Positions 26,709-35,079 of a stretch of 64,000 nt of DNA are shown here, piece by piece; the first letter of the stretch is position 1, and each line of letters opens with the position of its first letter. Source of the DNA: Flavobacteriaceae bacterium PS02293 (GTDB lineage: Bacteria > Bacteroidota > Bacteroidia > Flavobacteriales > Weeksellaceae). The notes below the pieces were generated by a model that saw only the letters and a list, made by a program, of their open reading frames with translations, had not been told where the DNA came from and did no database searches. The stretch is from assembly GCA_029960045.1 (NCBI GenBank), contig JASCOV010000008.1:124001-188000 (forward strand). The letters are read 5' to 3'. A program made the position numbers and the translations under genes.

Positions 26709-27377
26709 ATGAAAATCAAGAAATTATTTCTCGCAAGTGCACTTTCTGTAGCTACTTTTGCGACAGCACAATTCAAGCAAACGCCTTTGCCTTACGCGTA
26801 CAACGCTTTGGAAGGTTCTATCGACGCTGAGACAATGGAAATCCATTACACAAAACACGCAGCAGCTTACGTTTCCAATTTGAACAAAGCCATCGCCGGA
26901 ACACCTTTGGAAAAAGAAAGCATCACCAAAATCCTTTCCCACATCTCCAAAGAAACGCCAGCCGTGAGAAACAATGCCGGTGGACATTACAACCACGAAT
27001 TGTTCTGGACCGTTTTGACGTCTGAGAAAAACACACAACCTTCTGCTAAATTAGCCAAAGCAATCACAGAATCTTTCGGAAGTTTGGATGCTTTGAAGGA
27101 AAAATTAAGCAAAGCTGGCGCGGACCGTTTCGGTTCCGGTTGGGCTTGGTTGGTCGTGACGGCTGACAAAAAATTGGCGGTAACTTCCAGCGGAAATCAG
27201 GACAATCCATTGATGGACATTGCCGAAGTCAAAGGAACGCCAATCTTAGGCATCGATGTTTGGGAACACGCGTATTACCTTAAATATCAAAACAAAAGAG
27301 CCGATTATTTGACCGCATTCTGGAACGTGACCAACTGGAAAGAAGTGAGCAAACGTTACGAAGAAGCTACAAAATAA
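26709..27377 (+). CDS. Exported Mn/Fe superoxide dismutase
   Basis: A cleavable signal peptide (ends FATAQ, residue 21) precedes a full superoxide dismutase. Metal ligands are H46 (in EIHYTKH), H96 (in [11 protein letters not shown]), D183 and H187 (in DVWEHAYY). The GGH and NQDNP context is nearer Mn than Fe enzymes, but metal choice is not certain. It converts superoxide to peroxide in the periplasm. It lies between the SCO gene and the second CNGKC gene, and could feed peroxide to the di-haem enzyme downstream (inference). Confidence 0.92.
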   Translation: MKIKKLFLASALSVATFATAQFKQTPLPYAYNALEGSIDAETMEIHYTKHAAAYVSNLNKAIAGTPLEKESITKILSHISKETPAVRNNAGGHYNHELFWTVLTSEKNTQPSAKLAKAITESFGSLDALKEKLSKAGADRFGSGWAWLVVTADKKLAVTSSGNQDNPLMDIAEVKGTPILGIDVWEHAYYLKYQNKRADYLTAFWNVTNWKEVSKRYEEATK

Positions 27378-27384
27378 TCCCTCC

Positions 27385-27750
27385 TTGAAATTAATTTGCA
27401 ACATATTCCTAATCCTTTATCTGGTGTGCAAACCCGCATTTCCACTGGCGGAATATGTTGTAAATTATAATCAAATTCAGGTTCTCTGCGTCAACAAAGC
27501 GCGCCCAGAACTCAATTGCAACGGAAAATGCTACCTCGGAAAAGAACTCGCAAAATCCAGCGAATCCGATAATTCCCCACTTTCCAAAGGCAAAAACCAA
27601 GTCCAAAAAGTAATGGACTTCTACATTCCGACTGAGATTTTCAAAGCCTCAATCGAGAACAATTTTTCCCTCCCAAACCTGACTTTCACGTACAAAACAG
27701 GTTACACATTCCTCTTTCTGAGACACATTTTCAGACCTCCAATTTTTTAG
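27385..27750 (+). CDS. Small exported CNGKC protein, copy 2 (TTG start)
   Basis: The 121-residue paralogue of the protein at 25252 also begins with TTG, seven bases after the dismutase stop. The next Met is at residue 74, past the conserved Cys motif, so the TTG must be used. A hydrophobic N-terminus is followed by AEYVVNYNQIQVLCVNKARP and ELNCNGKCYLGKELAK. The C-terminal IFRPPIF ending is also shared. Function is unknown; copper or other metal binding is inference from Cys content and neighbours. Confidence 0.75.
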   Translation: MKLICNIFLILYLVCKPAFPLAEYVVNYNQIQVLCVNKARPELNCNGKCYLGKELAKSSESDNSPLSKGKNQVQKVMDFYIPTEIFKASIENNFSLPNLTFTYKTGYTFLFLRHIFRPPIF

Positions 27751-27779
27751 TTGAACATATTAATTTGGGCGATTCCCTC

Positions 27780-27906
27780 TCCAACGCTAAGGCCTTAGCT
27801 CGGGTCGGGCTGTCCGCTACTATCTTTTTGTCTTGCCACGTGAGTCTATAAAAACCACGTTTGGCCAAAAGACAAAAAGGATATCCGCTACCATCCCTAT
27901 CGCGGG
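27780..27906 (-). repeat. Mosaic interspersed element, copy 2, with long inverted repeat
   Basis: The element shares GATGGTAGCGGATATCC and AGCGGACAGC-type ends (minus strand) with the element at 4328-4430. Its middle contains an inverted repeat, CTTTTTGTCTT..ACGT against its complement, at about 27815-27880, which could form a cruciform or a terminator. It separates the first five genes of the copper-type cluster from the MbnP-MbnH part. Confidence 0.6.
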
Positions 27907-27945
27907 ATAAAGCATAAAATCAACGTTTCAACTAAAAAATCAACA

Positions 27946-28773
27946 ATGAAAATCTATAAATTTTTATCATTATTCCTTATTGCTTTTACTTTAATCACAA
28001 TCACATCTTGTTCAAATAATGATGACGATGAAATTCAAAACACAGAACCAGGAAATCTCCAACTCAAATTCGAAAACGGATTCAATAATTTGGGAAATAT
28101 AGTTCTGAATCAAACAACTCAAACTTCATCTAACGGACAAAAACACCAGCTCTCCACTTTGAAATATGTCATTAGCAACATTTCCCTCATAGATCAAAAC
28201 GGCAACGAGTTCAAATACAATTACAACAATCCCGACAAAGGCGCCTTCATCATCAACCAAGCCGATGCAAAAGGCGGAATCGTCTTCGCCAACCTCACAG
28301 AAATCCCAAGAGGAAATTACAAGAAAATCAAACTCGGATTGGGAATCAGCCCAACTGCCTATTTGATTGGACAAGACGGACAAGGTATTTTCTGGGAAAA
28401 AGCCAAGCAAGAAGGAATGGCTTGGTCGTGGTCAGCTGGTTACATTTTCGTCCGAATCGAAGGGAAATATGGAACTTCAACTCCTGACACAGAATTTATG
28501 AACCATACCGGAAATATGGGCGACACAACCATCAACGGCACAGCAGACCTTTACCGAGAAGTCGTTTTGGATTTGCCAACAACAGCTAGAGTCAGCAAAG
28601 AAATCACGCCTTCGATTCATATTCTGGCAGATTTTAATCAATATTTGAGTGGACAAACCGCTTTGACCTTGACCCAAGCCAACCAAATGGCGATGGGAAG
28701 TAGTCAGCATCTCGTGAGCGTGAGCAACAACTTAATCCAAATGTTCAAAGTTGACCACGTTCATAATGATTAA
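27946..28773 (+). CDS. MbnP-like copper-binding lipoprotein
   Basis: The lipobox Cys is residue 22 (TITSC), followed by an acidic Asn/Asp linker. The 240-residue domain matches the MbnP family layout: LQLKFENGFNNLG, LSTLKYVISNISLIDQNG, PRGNYKKIKLGLG and MAWSWSAGYIFVRIEG. All three Trp are in one region: W150, W160 and W162. In characterised MbnP, copper binding depends on a Trp converted to kynurenine by MbnH. Several His lie near the C-terminus (HILADF, QHLV and KVDHVH). It overlaps the di-haem enzyme gene by eight bases. Confidence 0.85.
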   Translation: MKIYKFLSLFLIAFTLITITSCSNNDDDEIQNTEPGNLQLKFENGFNNLGNIVLNQTTQTSSNGQKHQLSTLKYVISNISLIDQNGNEFKYNYNNPDKGAFIINQADAKGGIVFANLTEIPRGNYKKIKLGLGISPTAYLIGQDGQGIFWEKAKQEGMAWSWSAGYIFVRIEGKYGTSTPDTEFMNHTGNMGDTTINGTADLYREVVLDLPTTARVSKEITPSIHILADFNQYLSGQTALTLTQANQMAMGSSQHLVSVSNNLIQMFKVDHVHND

Positions 28774-29842
28774 TCCATTTCAACCATTCCAGAGAGGACG
28801 ATTGCGTTCTCTTTGGATTTTCCTTGTTTTCATTTCAGGAATTTTAACGTCGTGTTCCAATGAAATTGAAGGCGAAGTTTTCGAAGAAGACAAAGCTTAC
28901 AATTTGGAAATTCCGACTTATTTTCCAGCTTTGGCTTTTGATACAGAGAAAAATCCAGTTACAGTTAATGGTGTTGCGTTGGGAAAGAAATTATTTTATG
29001 AAGGAAAATTATCCCGAAATAATACAATTTCCTGTGGATTTTGTCACATTCAGGAATATGCTTTCACGCATCACGGACATCCGGTAAGTCACGGCATCGA
29101 TGACAAATTGGGAATGCGAAATGCGCCAGCGATTCAAAATATGGCTTGGCTGAAAAATTACACTTGGGACGGCGTGAGTCATAATCTGGATGAGCGTTCT
29201 TTGGTTCCCATCACAACAGATTTTGAAATGGACAGCTCGATTCCGGAAGTGATTTCGAAGTTAAGTGCGGATGCGAATTATAAAAAAATGTTCAAATCGG
29301 CTTTTGGAGATGACCAAATTAATGGCGAAAGAATCCTGAAAGCGTTGTCGCAATTTATGGTCACGATGGTTTCTGCAGATTCTAAATATGACCAGGTCAA
29401 AAATGGAAAAGTGAGTTTCACGACTGAAGAATCTCAGGGGAAAACTTTTTTCGAAAATAAATGTTCGAGTTGTCATTCAGGCGAATTATTTACCGATGAA
29501 AGTTACCGAAACACGGGAATATATTACAATTCGCAGTATGATGACCGCGGACGATATCGTGTGACTTTGGACTGGAATGACCATATGAAATTCCGTGTTC
29601 CAAGTTTGAGAAATGTAGAATTGACGGCGCCTTATATGCACGACGGAAGATTTTATTCTCTGGAAGCTGTTCTCAATTTCTATTCAGATAATGTAGAAAA
29701 TCAACCAAACCTCGACCCAATTTTAAAGCAAAATGGTCACATCGGAATTGCAATGTCAAGCTCGGAAAAACAATACATTATCGCTTTTCTGAAAACTTTG
29801 ACCGACAAAAATTTCATCAAAAACAAAAAATTTGCAGAATAA
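28766..29842 (+). CDS. MbnH-like di-haem enzyme (MauG/cytochrome c peroxidase superfamily)
   Basis: A lipoprotein signal with Cys30 (ILTSC) precedes two haem-c motifs, CGFCH (90-94) and CSSCH (233-237), in the spacing of bacterial di-haem peroxidases. The segments LGKKLFYEGKLSRNNTISC and TAPYMHDGRF match the family; the Tyr of APYMHDG lies where MauG-type axial or active-site residues fall. Translation starts at the ATG at 28766, overlapping the MbnP gene. It probably uses peroxide to oxidise its MbnP partner at Trp; an ordinary cytochrome c peroxidase cannot be ruled out from sequence alone. Confidence 0.87.
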   Translation: MINPFQPFQRGRLRSLWIFLVFISGILTSCSNEIEGEVFEEDKAYNLEIPTYFPALAFDTEKNPVTVNGVALGKKLFYEGKLSRNNTISCGFCHIQEYAFTHHGHPVSHGIDDKLGMRNAPAIQNMAWLKNYTWDGVSHNLDERSLVPITTDFEMDSSIPEVISKLSADANYKKMFKSAFGDDQINGERILKALSQFMVTMVSADSKYDQVKNGKVSFTTEESQGKTFFENKCSSCHSGELFTDESYRNTGIYYNSQYDDRGRYRVTLDWNDHMKFRVPSLRNVELTAPYMHDGRFYSLEAVLNFYSDNVENQPNLDPILKQNGHIGIAMSSSEKQYIIAFLKTLTDKNFIKNKKFAE

Positions 29843-30792
29843 TGAAGAAGCTTATTTTAATTTTATTTTTAATCCTTAATATTTCAATCTCAGCGATTGA
29901 GAAAGACAGCCTTTACATTCCGAAATATGATACTCAGAATCTTTTGAAGACTCAGGAATTCTTTTGTGATGCTTGTGGTTGCGCAGCGGGAAACGGTTCA
30001 TCTGGCTTCGAATCTTTGTTAAATCCGCAATTCATTGGCATCAAATATTTTGCGCAACATTACAAAGCGAAAGAAAATCTCTTTACAAACGACTTGACGC
30101 AAGACCAATATTTCAACACGATTCAGATTTGGGGAAAGATTCCGATTACGGAAAAATTGAGTGTTTATGGAAGTCTGCCGTTTCAGTTTCACGAGAAGAA
30201 GACTTTGCAAGGCGACATTAGAATAAGCGGAATCGGCGATGCGAGTTTGATAGGAATTTATCAAATCCTTAATTCTAAAAATACATTTCATCAGTTAAAT
30301 GGCGGTTTCGGTGTGAAGATTCCAATTGGGAAATTTGATGAAAAAGGAATTTCTGGCGTTAATCCAAGTTTTCAATTGGGAACGGGAAGTTGGGATTATC
30401 AGCTGGCGCTTAACTATAAATTTCAGAAAAATCTTTTCGCATTGCTCATTAATACAGATTATACCATTAAAACAGAAAATAAAAAACATTATCAATTTGG
30501 GAATCAATGGAATTATGCGATGACTGGATTTCAGCGGATTTGGAGAAATGAAAATAGCATTATTTCCGTAAAATTGGGATTACAGGGCGAAGTTTATGAT
30601 TGGAACAAACAGTTTGGGGAAGTGATGCCGAGAACCGCCGGAAGTGCACTTTACGGAAAAATCGGTTTCGAAGCTTCTTATAAAAAATGGAGCATCGGAA
30701 GCGAAATGATGCTGCCGGCTTACACCAATCTTGCAAGTGGCGATATTGAAGCAAAGTCTAGGTTTGGGCTGTTTGTTAATTTTGGAATTTAA
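29842..30792 (+). CDS. Outer-membrane beta-barrel-like protein with N-terminal CDACGC motif
   Basis: A signal peptide ends near residue 19. Near residues 41-53, the start of the mature part reads FFCDACGCAAGNGSSG, with three Cys in six residues. The rest is alternating aromatic and polar strands ending in VNFGI, like a barrel of about 12 or more strands. The start overlaps the di-haem enzyme stop by one base (TAATG), so the two are co-translated. It is likely the outer-membrane channel or receptor of the MbnP-MbnH system, possibly passing copper; this is inference. Confidence 0.78.
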   Translation: MKKLILILFLILNISISAIEKDSLYIPKYDTQNLLKTQEFFCDACGCAAGNGSSGFESLLNPQFIGIKYFAQHYKAKENLFTNDLTQDQYFNTIQIWGKIPITEKLSVYGSLPFQFHEKKTLQGDIRISGIGDASLIGIYQILNSKNTFHQLNGGFGVKIPIGKFDEKGISGVNPSFQLGTGSWDYQLALNYKFQKNLFALLINTDYTIKTENKKHYQFGNQWNYAMTGFQRIWRNENSIISVKLGLQGEVYDWNKQFGEVMPRTAGSALYGKIGFEASYKKWSIGSEMMLPAYTNLASGDIEAKSRFGLFVNFGI

Positions 30793-30857
30793 AATTAATT
30801 TAAAAAAAACACGCTCGCAGATTGAACTGATTTGGCAGATTTTAATCATTAAATAAA

Positions 30858-30892
30858 AAAAGGAGGCGCTTTGTGAAAAGTTCCTCCTTCAA
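30858..30892 (-). terminator. Terminator after the DUF4270/barrel operon
   Basis: On the minus strand AAGGAGG and CCTCCTT pair around a 16-base loop, followed by TTTTT. It lies just after the stop at 30910. Confidence 0.75.
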
Positions 30893-30909
30893 AAAAAATA
30901 TAAATTAAA

Positions 30910-32139
30910 TTAATTGATGTAACGTTTGGTAAACCATTTATCAAGAAAATCGATGCTGATATTGAGCATATGATAATTTTCTTTGATGGCTATATTGCTG
31001 AAGGCCCCTCGTTTTCCGTAACCATAGCCGATATTCAAAACTATTTTATTCATCGGAACTCCAACTCCAACTGTAGCTTCCATTTTGTTGATTTCGCGAT
31101 TATTGACCTTGTAATATCCTGTGTCATAATTAAGTCCGAAACGGTAAACTAAAGCTTCTCCAACATTTTTTGGGTTTTTGCTTTCCGGAAGAAGTTCGAA
31201 GCCTAGACCGTAGACATTTTGGTTGTAATACTTTTCATTCGTGATTGTATTTTTAACTTCGCTCCACTTGCTTTGTGTGTAATCAAAACTAAAGCGATAT
31301 CTGTCATTCTTCAAAACACTGACTCCAATTCCCATTTCCAACGGAAGCGTAGAATCTTTGGAATTTAGTTTTGTGGTGATACTGTTGGTGTAATCTCTAT
31401 TTTCCGAATACACACTTTCGCCCTTCGCATTCAGATTGCTTTTGAAATTCACAATCGCACCCAATGTCAGCTGGAGTTTTTCCTTAGCAAAATATTTATT
31501 AAACTGAGTTCCCAAACCATAGCTGAAACCTGTGTATCTGATATTTCTGCTGATTTCCAATTCAGAGGTTGTGGTAATTGTTTCTACTCGGCTAATAGTT
31601 CCAAAGTTATTTTTCACTTTTCCACCGACGCTCCAATTGTTATTAATTTTATAACCTGCTGTAACACCAAGATTTGTAATCCCACCGCTTCCTTCATAAG
31701 TAATTGGATAAGTTCCGGATGTACCTTCGACCGGAATTGTAGAAACAAATTTATAATCCGAAGAAGTCGTTGGCTGTACACTTGCACCAATGGAAACTTT
31801 ATTTGAAATCCGCATCGCCAAACCTAAGTTTGTGAAATTCCCGTTGATTCGTTTATCCTTACCTTGATTGCTGGATATATTATCATATTTCAAAGTTCCT
31901 CCAACGTCGTAAATGACATTCTGTATTCCTATAGTTGTAATGGCTGCAGGGTTTTTTGAATTAATATAATCCGGAGATTCCAATGCAATTCCCGTGTTTC
32001 CTAACGAGATATTCCTTGCATTATCAACATTATTGAAAGTTCCAATCCCGAAATAAGAATAGGGAGAAGAATCCTGAGCTGTTAATTTCTGAGTGAAAAT
32101 GACTGCAAAAACTATTATTATTTTAATTTTCTGATACAT
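30910..32139 (-). CDS. Outer-membrane barrel protein (OMPP1/FadL-like)
   Basis: The 409-residue protein has a signal peptide ending KLTAQ. Its early segment YSYFGIGTFNNVDNARNISLGNTGIALESPDYINSKNPAAI is typical of Bacteroidetes FadL-like barrels. The rest is beta-rich. It follows the DUF4270 lipoprotein gene by 11 bases on the same strand, and the two are likely co-expressed at the outer membrane. Substrate is unknown. Confidence 0.72.
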   Translation of the reverse strand: MYQKIKIIIVFAVIFTQKLTAQDSSPYSYFGIGTFNNVDNARNISLGNTGIALESPDYINSKNPAAITTIGIQNVIYDVGGTLKYDNISSNQGKDKRINGNFTNLGLAMRISNKVSIGASVQPTTSSDYKFVSTIPVEGTSGTYPITYEGSGGITNLGVTAGYKINNNWSVGGKVKNNFGTISRVETITTTSELEISRNIRYTGFSYGLGTQFNKYFAKEKLQLTLGAIVNFKSNLNAKGESVYSENRDYTNSITTKLNSKDSTLPLEMGIGVSVLKNDRYRFSFDYTQSKWSEVKNTITNEKYYNQNVYGLGFELLPESKNPKNVGEALVYRFGLNYDTGYYKVNNREINKMEATVGVGVPMNKIVLNIGYGYGKRGAFSNIAIKENYHMLNISIDFLDKWFTKRYIN

Positions 32140-32150
32140 ACAATTCTGAA

Positions 32151-33497
32151 TTAATAACCTAAAATATAAAGTTTGAGCTTAGCCGGATTTGTTGAATTTT
32201 TCTGATTTCCAAGAACTGCTTTTCCAGATAGAACATCTGCATAAGATGAGGGATAAATCAAAATATTATAATTAGAGGTAGATGTCTCTGCAAGAATCGT
32301 ATTAACATAGTTCAGCAGATTAAAACTATATCCATAATCACTTTGAAACTCACTATCATCAGACAAAGCCACTTGAATCTCTGTTGTTCCGTCTGATTCC
32401 AAAAATGTGGACGTAATATTATTTTTCTTATCACCTGCGTAGTAATAAAGTGGTGTTGGGTTATAAAACGCTTTGGAATAATAGCCTGCAACAGGACTTA
32501 CCGATAGATCTGCACTGATTATTTTGTAATTAGAATATAAATTTTTGAGATTTTTCAGATAAGGAATCTCCACTTTCGTGTAAACGCCGATTCCTGCCAT
32601 CAGATAAGATCGGTTTCCTATATTTTTAGATTCTATAGGGTTTGTGGGTGTGAGTCCAGTGAGATCTGAACCTGCGAAATCACTTTTGATTTTATTGTAT
32701 TGATAACCTGTACTAGGATTAAGATCCAGTGTATATTTCACTTCTTCTGTTCCATTCGTAGATGCTGTGTGATAATACATCCGAACAATATTAGATACTT
32801 TTTCTTTAGTGATATTACTGATCTGAACCTGATAAGAAGAACTTATTCCGAAACGCAACATCGCATTATTATCAGAAGATGGAACTAATGCCAAGCCTTT
32901 AAAAAAATTAAGAAAATACTCTTGACTAGTAGCATCTTTGCTTTTCAGAAGATTGAAGATATTAAGACCATAGGATTGATCTAATTTTACTTTCACAAAA
33001 CTACTATCAGTATTCGGCCTTGGAAGAAATTCTGCACTACCGATAGAAGTTGAAGAATATTTCAGATCGCTATTATTGTAAAGATAGCCGTTGCTGTTTA
33101 GTTTGATACGGTCAACCATCGGATGAACATCCAGCTTAAAGGTTTTGAGTGTATCTCCATAATAAAAATCATTATTCGTAAGATACATTACGATTGAATC
33201 AAAGACAACATTGGTTGTGGTTGCCAAAGAATAACTTGCCGGCGTAAGCTCAAACATAGAAGCTGAGTTAACAGTTCCGAATGTATGATCCTTAATATTT
33301 CCTATTAATATTGCACTTTTCCCGGATGTTGTTACCGAGTCTTTCATAATGGTTGACATCTTTAGGGTAAGTGTGTCAATCATTGCGACTTTGGATTGGG
33401 CAGACATCAGGGAATTTCCTACTTCATACGTGTTGCTTTCTCTTTCACAGGAAAATAGAAGTAGAATTGCAGCACACAACAATACATATTTGTACAT
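32151..33497 (-). CDS. DUF4270 family lipoprotein
   Basis: The signal ends with the lipobox Cys17 (LLFSC). The protein matches DUF4270: an early TLTLKMSTIMKDSVTTSGKSAILIGNIKDHTFG-type segment, then beta-rich sequence to about residue 445. DUF4270 proteins are surface or periplasmic lipoproteins of Bacteroidetes with no known role. It pairs with the barrel protein downstream and is divergent from the Kelch/DUF4907 genes. Confidence 0.85.
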   Translation of the reverse strand: MYKYVLLCAAILLLFSCERESNTYEVGNSLMSAQSKVAMIDTLTLKMSTIMKDSVTTSGKSAILIGNIKDHTFGTVNSASMFELTPASYSLATTTNVVFDSIVMYLTNNDFYYGDTLKTFKLDVHPMVDRIKLNSNGYLYNNSDLKYSSTSIGSAEFLPRPNTDSSFVKVKLDQSYGLNIFNLLKSKDATSQEYFLNFFKGLALVPSSDNNAMLRFGISSSYQVQISNITKEKVSNIVRMYYHTASTNGTEEVKYTLDLNPSTGYQYNKIKSDFAGSDLTGLTPTNPIESKNIGNRSYLMAGIGVYTKVEIPYLKNLKNLYSNYKIISADLSVSPVAGYYSKAFYNPTPLYYYAGDKKNNITSTFLESDGTTEIQVALSDDSEFQSDYGYSFNLLNYVNTILAETSTSNYNILIYPSSYADVLSGKAVLGNQKNSTNPAKLKLYILGY

Positions 33498-33721
33498 TTT
33501 TTTCTGTAAACATACGCTCTGAGAATGTTAGAGGTAAAATATTTTCTTCCATTCGTACTTAGTTTTCGACAATTGAGTCATTTATGTAGATAGATTCGGT
33601 TTTGAAGAATTAATGTCAAAGTATCGACACAATCAGTCAGTTTAACGACAAAAAAAGCGTGTTCGTCTAAAAAATTTTCAAGTACCCTCAGAATGGGATT
33701 CATTTGCATCAAAAAATAAGA

Positions 33722-34705
33722 ATGGACAAAAAACTTTCGGTTTTACTTCTTGCATTTGCAGGGATGTTTTTATTATCAAGCTGTAATAATAACGATGATG
33801 ATGATGAGTTGGTAGGAAATTGGGTAAGGGTTTCCGATCTGGATGGTAAACCACGTTCCAATGCTTCTGCTTTTGTAGTAAATGGCAAAGGATACTTAAC
33901 CGGAGGATACGATGGCGAATATTACTATAATGATCTCTGGAGCTATGATCCCGATGCTAATTCGTGGACGCAGAAGGCAGATTTCCCTGGCGTAAAAAGA
34001 AGTTCTGCTGTTGGTTTTGCGACCACTTCTTTTGGATATGTTGGAACCGGATATGATGGTGTTAATAAATTAAAAGATTTCTACAAATATGATCCTTCAT
34101 CCAATTCTTGGGTTCAGATAGAAGACCTACCGGGAACAGCTAGATATGCTGCTTTGGCGTTTGGAGTTGGCAGCAAAGGCTATGTAGGAACAGGATACGA
34201 CGGAAGTGAGTTGAAAGATTTCTATAAATACGACGAATCGACTTCTGCGTGGACCAACATCGTAAGTCTTGGCGGATCTAAGAGAAGAGATGGTGGTGCA
34301 TTTGTGATTAATGGAATTGCGTACGTTGGATTTGGAACAAACAACGGAAGTCTTGTTTCTGACTTCTGGGCATTTGATCCTTCTGCAGAAACCTGGACAA
34401 GAAAAGCAGATACAAGCAATGATGACGATTCTCAAAACAGATCTTCCCCAGCAGCTTTTGCAGCAAATGGCTTAGGATATGTTTCCACAGGATCTGTAAG
34501 TGGTGTTTCCAATACAACTTGGGAATACAGCCCTTATACAGATGACTGGACACAAAGAACAAACTTCCAGGGATCTTCCAGAGAGAGTGCTGTTGCCTTT
34601 TCATTCGGGACTTATGGTTATGTTTTGACTGGGAACAGCGGATCTTCTTACTTTGATGACATCTGGGTTTTCCATCCGACAGAAGCTGATAACGATGATG
34701 ACTAG
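33722..34705 (+). CDS. Kelch-repeat lipoprotein
   Basis: The ATG at 33722 starts a lipoprotein signal with Cys21 (LLSSC), then an acidic Asp run. About six Kelch units follow, each with a GYVGTGYDG-like strand pair and a W in ..SNSWVQIEDLPG-type repeats, forming a beta-propeller. No catalytic residues are seen, so it probably binds a partner or a sugar at the cell surface. Its end overlaps the DUF4907 gene by eight bases. Confidence 0.87.
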   Translation: MDKKLSVLLLAFAGMFLLSSCNNNDDDDELVGNWVRVSDLDGKPRSNASAFVVNGKGYLTGGYDGEYYYNDLWSYDPDANSWTQKADFPGVKRSSAVGFATTSFGYVGTGYDGVNKLKDFYKYDPSSNSWVQIEDLPGTARYAALAFGVGSKGYVGTGYDGSELKDFYKYDESTSAWTNIVSLGGSKRRDGGAFVINGIAYVGFGTNNGSLVSDFWAFDPSAETWTRKADTSNDDDSQNRSSPAAFAANGLGYVSTGSVSGVSNTTWEYSPYTDDWTQRTNFQGSSRESAVAFSFGTYGYVLTGNSGSSYFDDIWVFHPTEADNDDD

Positions 34706-35015
34706 ACCATTGTGGAAATTACTTTTGGTTGTTGGGTTAATATCAATTTCCTGTCAGAAAAGTAATGAGCTTGAGATCAAGATTACCAAAGAAAAAACAG
34801 GCTATGGTTATCAGATCATAAAAGACAAAAAAACATTTATCAGTCAGCCTTACATTCCGGCAATTGCGGGAGAGCAGGTTTTTAAAGACAGTTTGCAAGC
34901 ACGCAGAACAGCTGATTTGGTAGTACAAAAAATAGGGAAATCATCCTTTCCCAGGATCTCGGTAGATGAACTGGACTCAATGAAAATTGAATACGAGATC
35001 CAAAAACTTCAATAA
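34698..35015 (+). CDS. DUF4907 lipoprotein
   Basis: The lipobox Cys follows SISI in the signal MTRPLWKLLLVVGLISISC. The domain (KTGYGYQIIKDKKTFISQPYIP near residues 32-53) belongs to DUF4907, a small family often encoded next to Kelch lipoproteins. An ATG at 34695 is equally possible. It overlaps the Kelch gene, so the two are coupled. Confidence 0.85.
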   Translation: MTRPLWKLLLVVGLISISCQKSNELEIKITKEKTGYGYQIIKDKKTFISQPYIPAIAGEQVFKDSLQARRTADLVVQKIGKSSFPRISVDELDSMKIEYEIQKLQ

Positions 35016-35020
35016 GCAAT

Positions 35021-35053
35021 AATTCCTTCGATTCTTTTATCGGAGGAATTTTG
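35021..35053 (+). terminator. Weak terminator-like hairpin before the LytS gene
   Basis: AATTCCTTCGAT and ATCGGAGGAATT pair around TTCTTTT with G-U pairs, but only a short T-run follows. Read-through into the two-component genes is plausible. Confidence 0.5.
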
Positions 35054-35079
35054 CACGTTAAAAAAAGATTTTAATTGTT

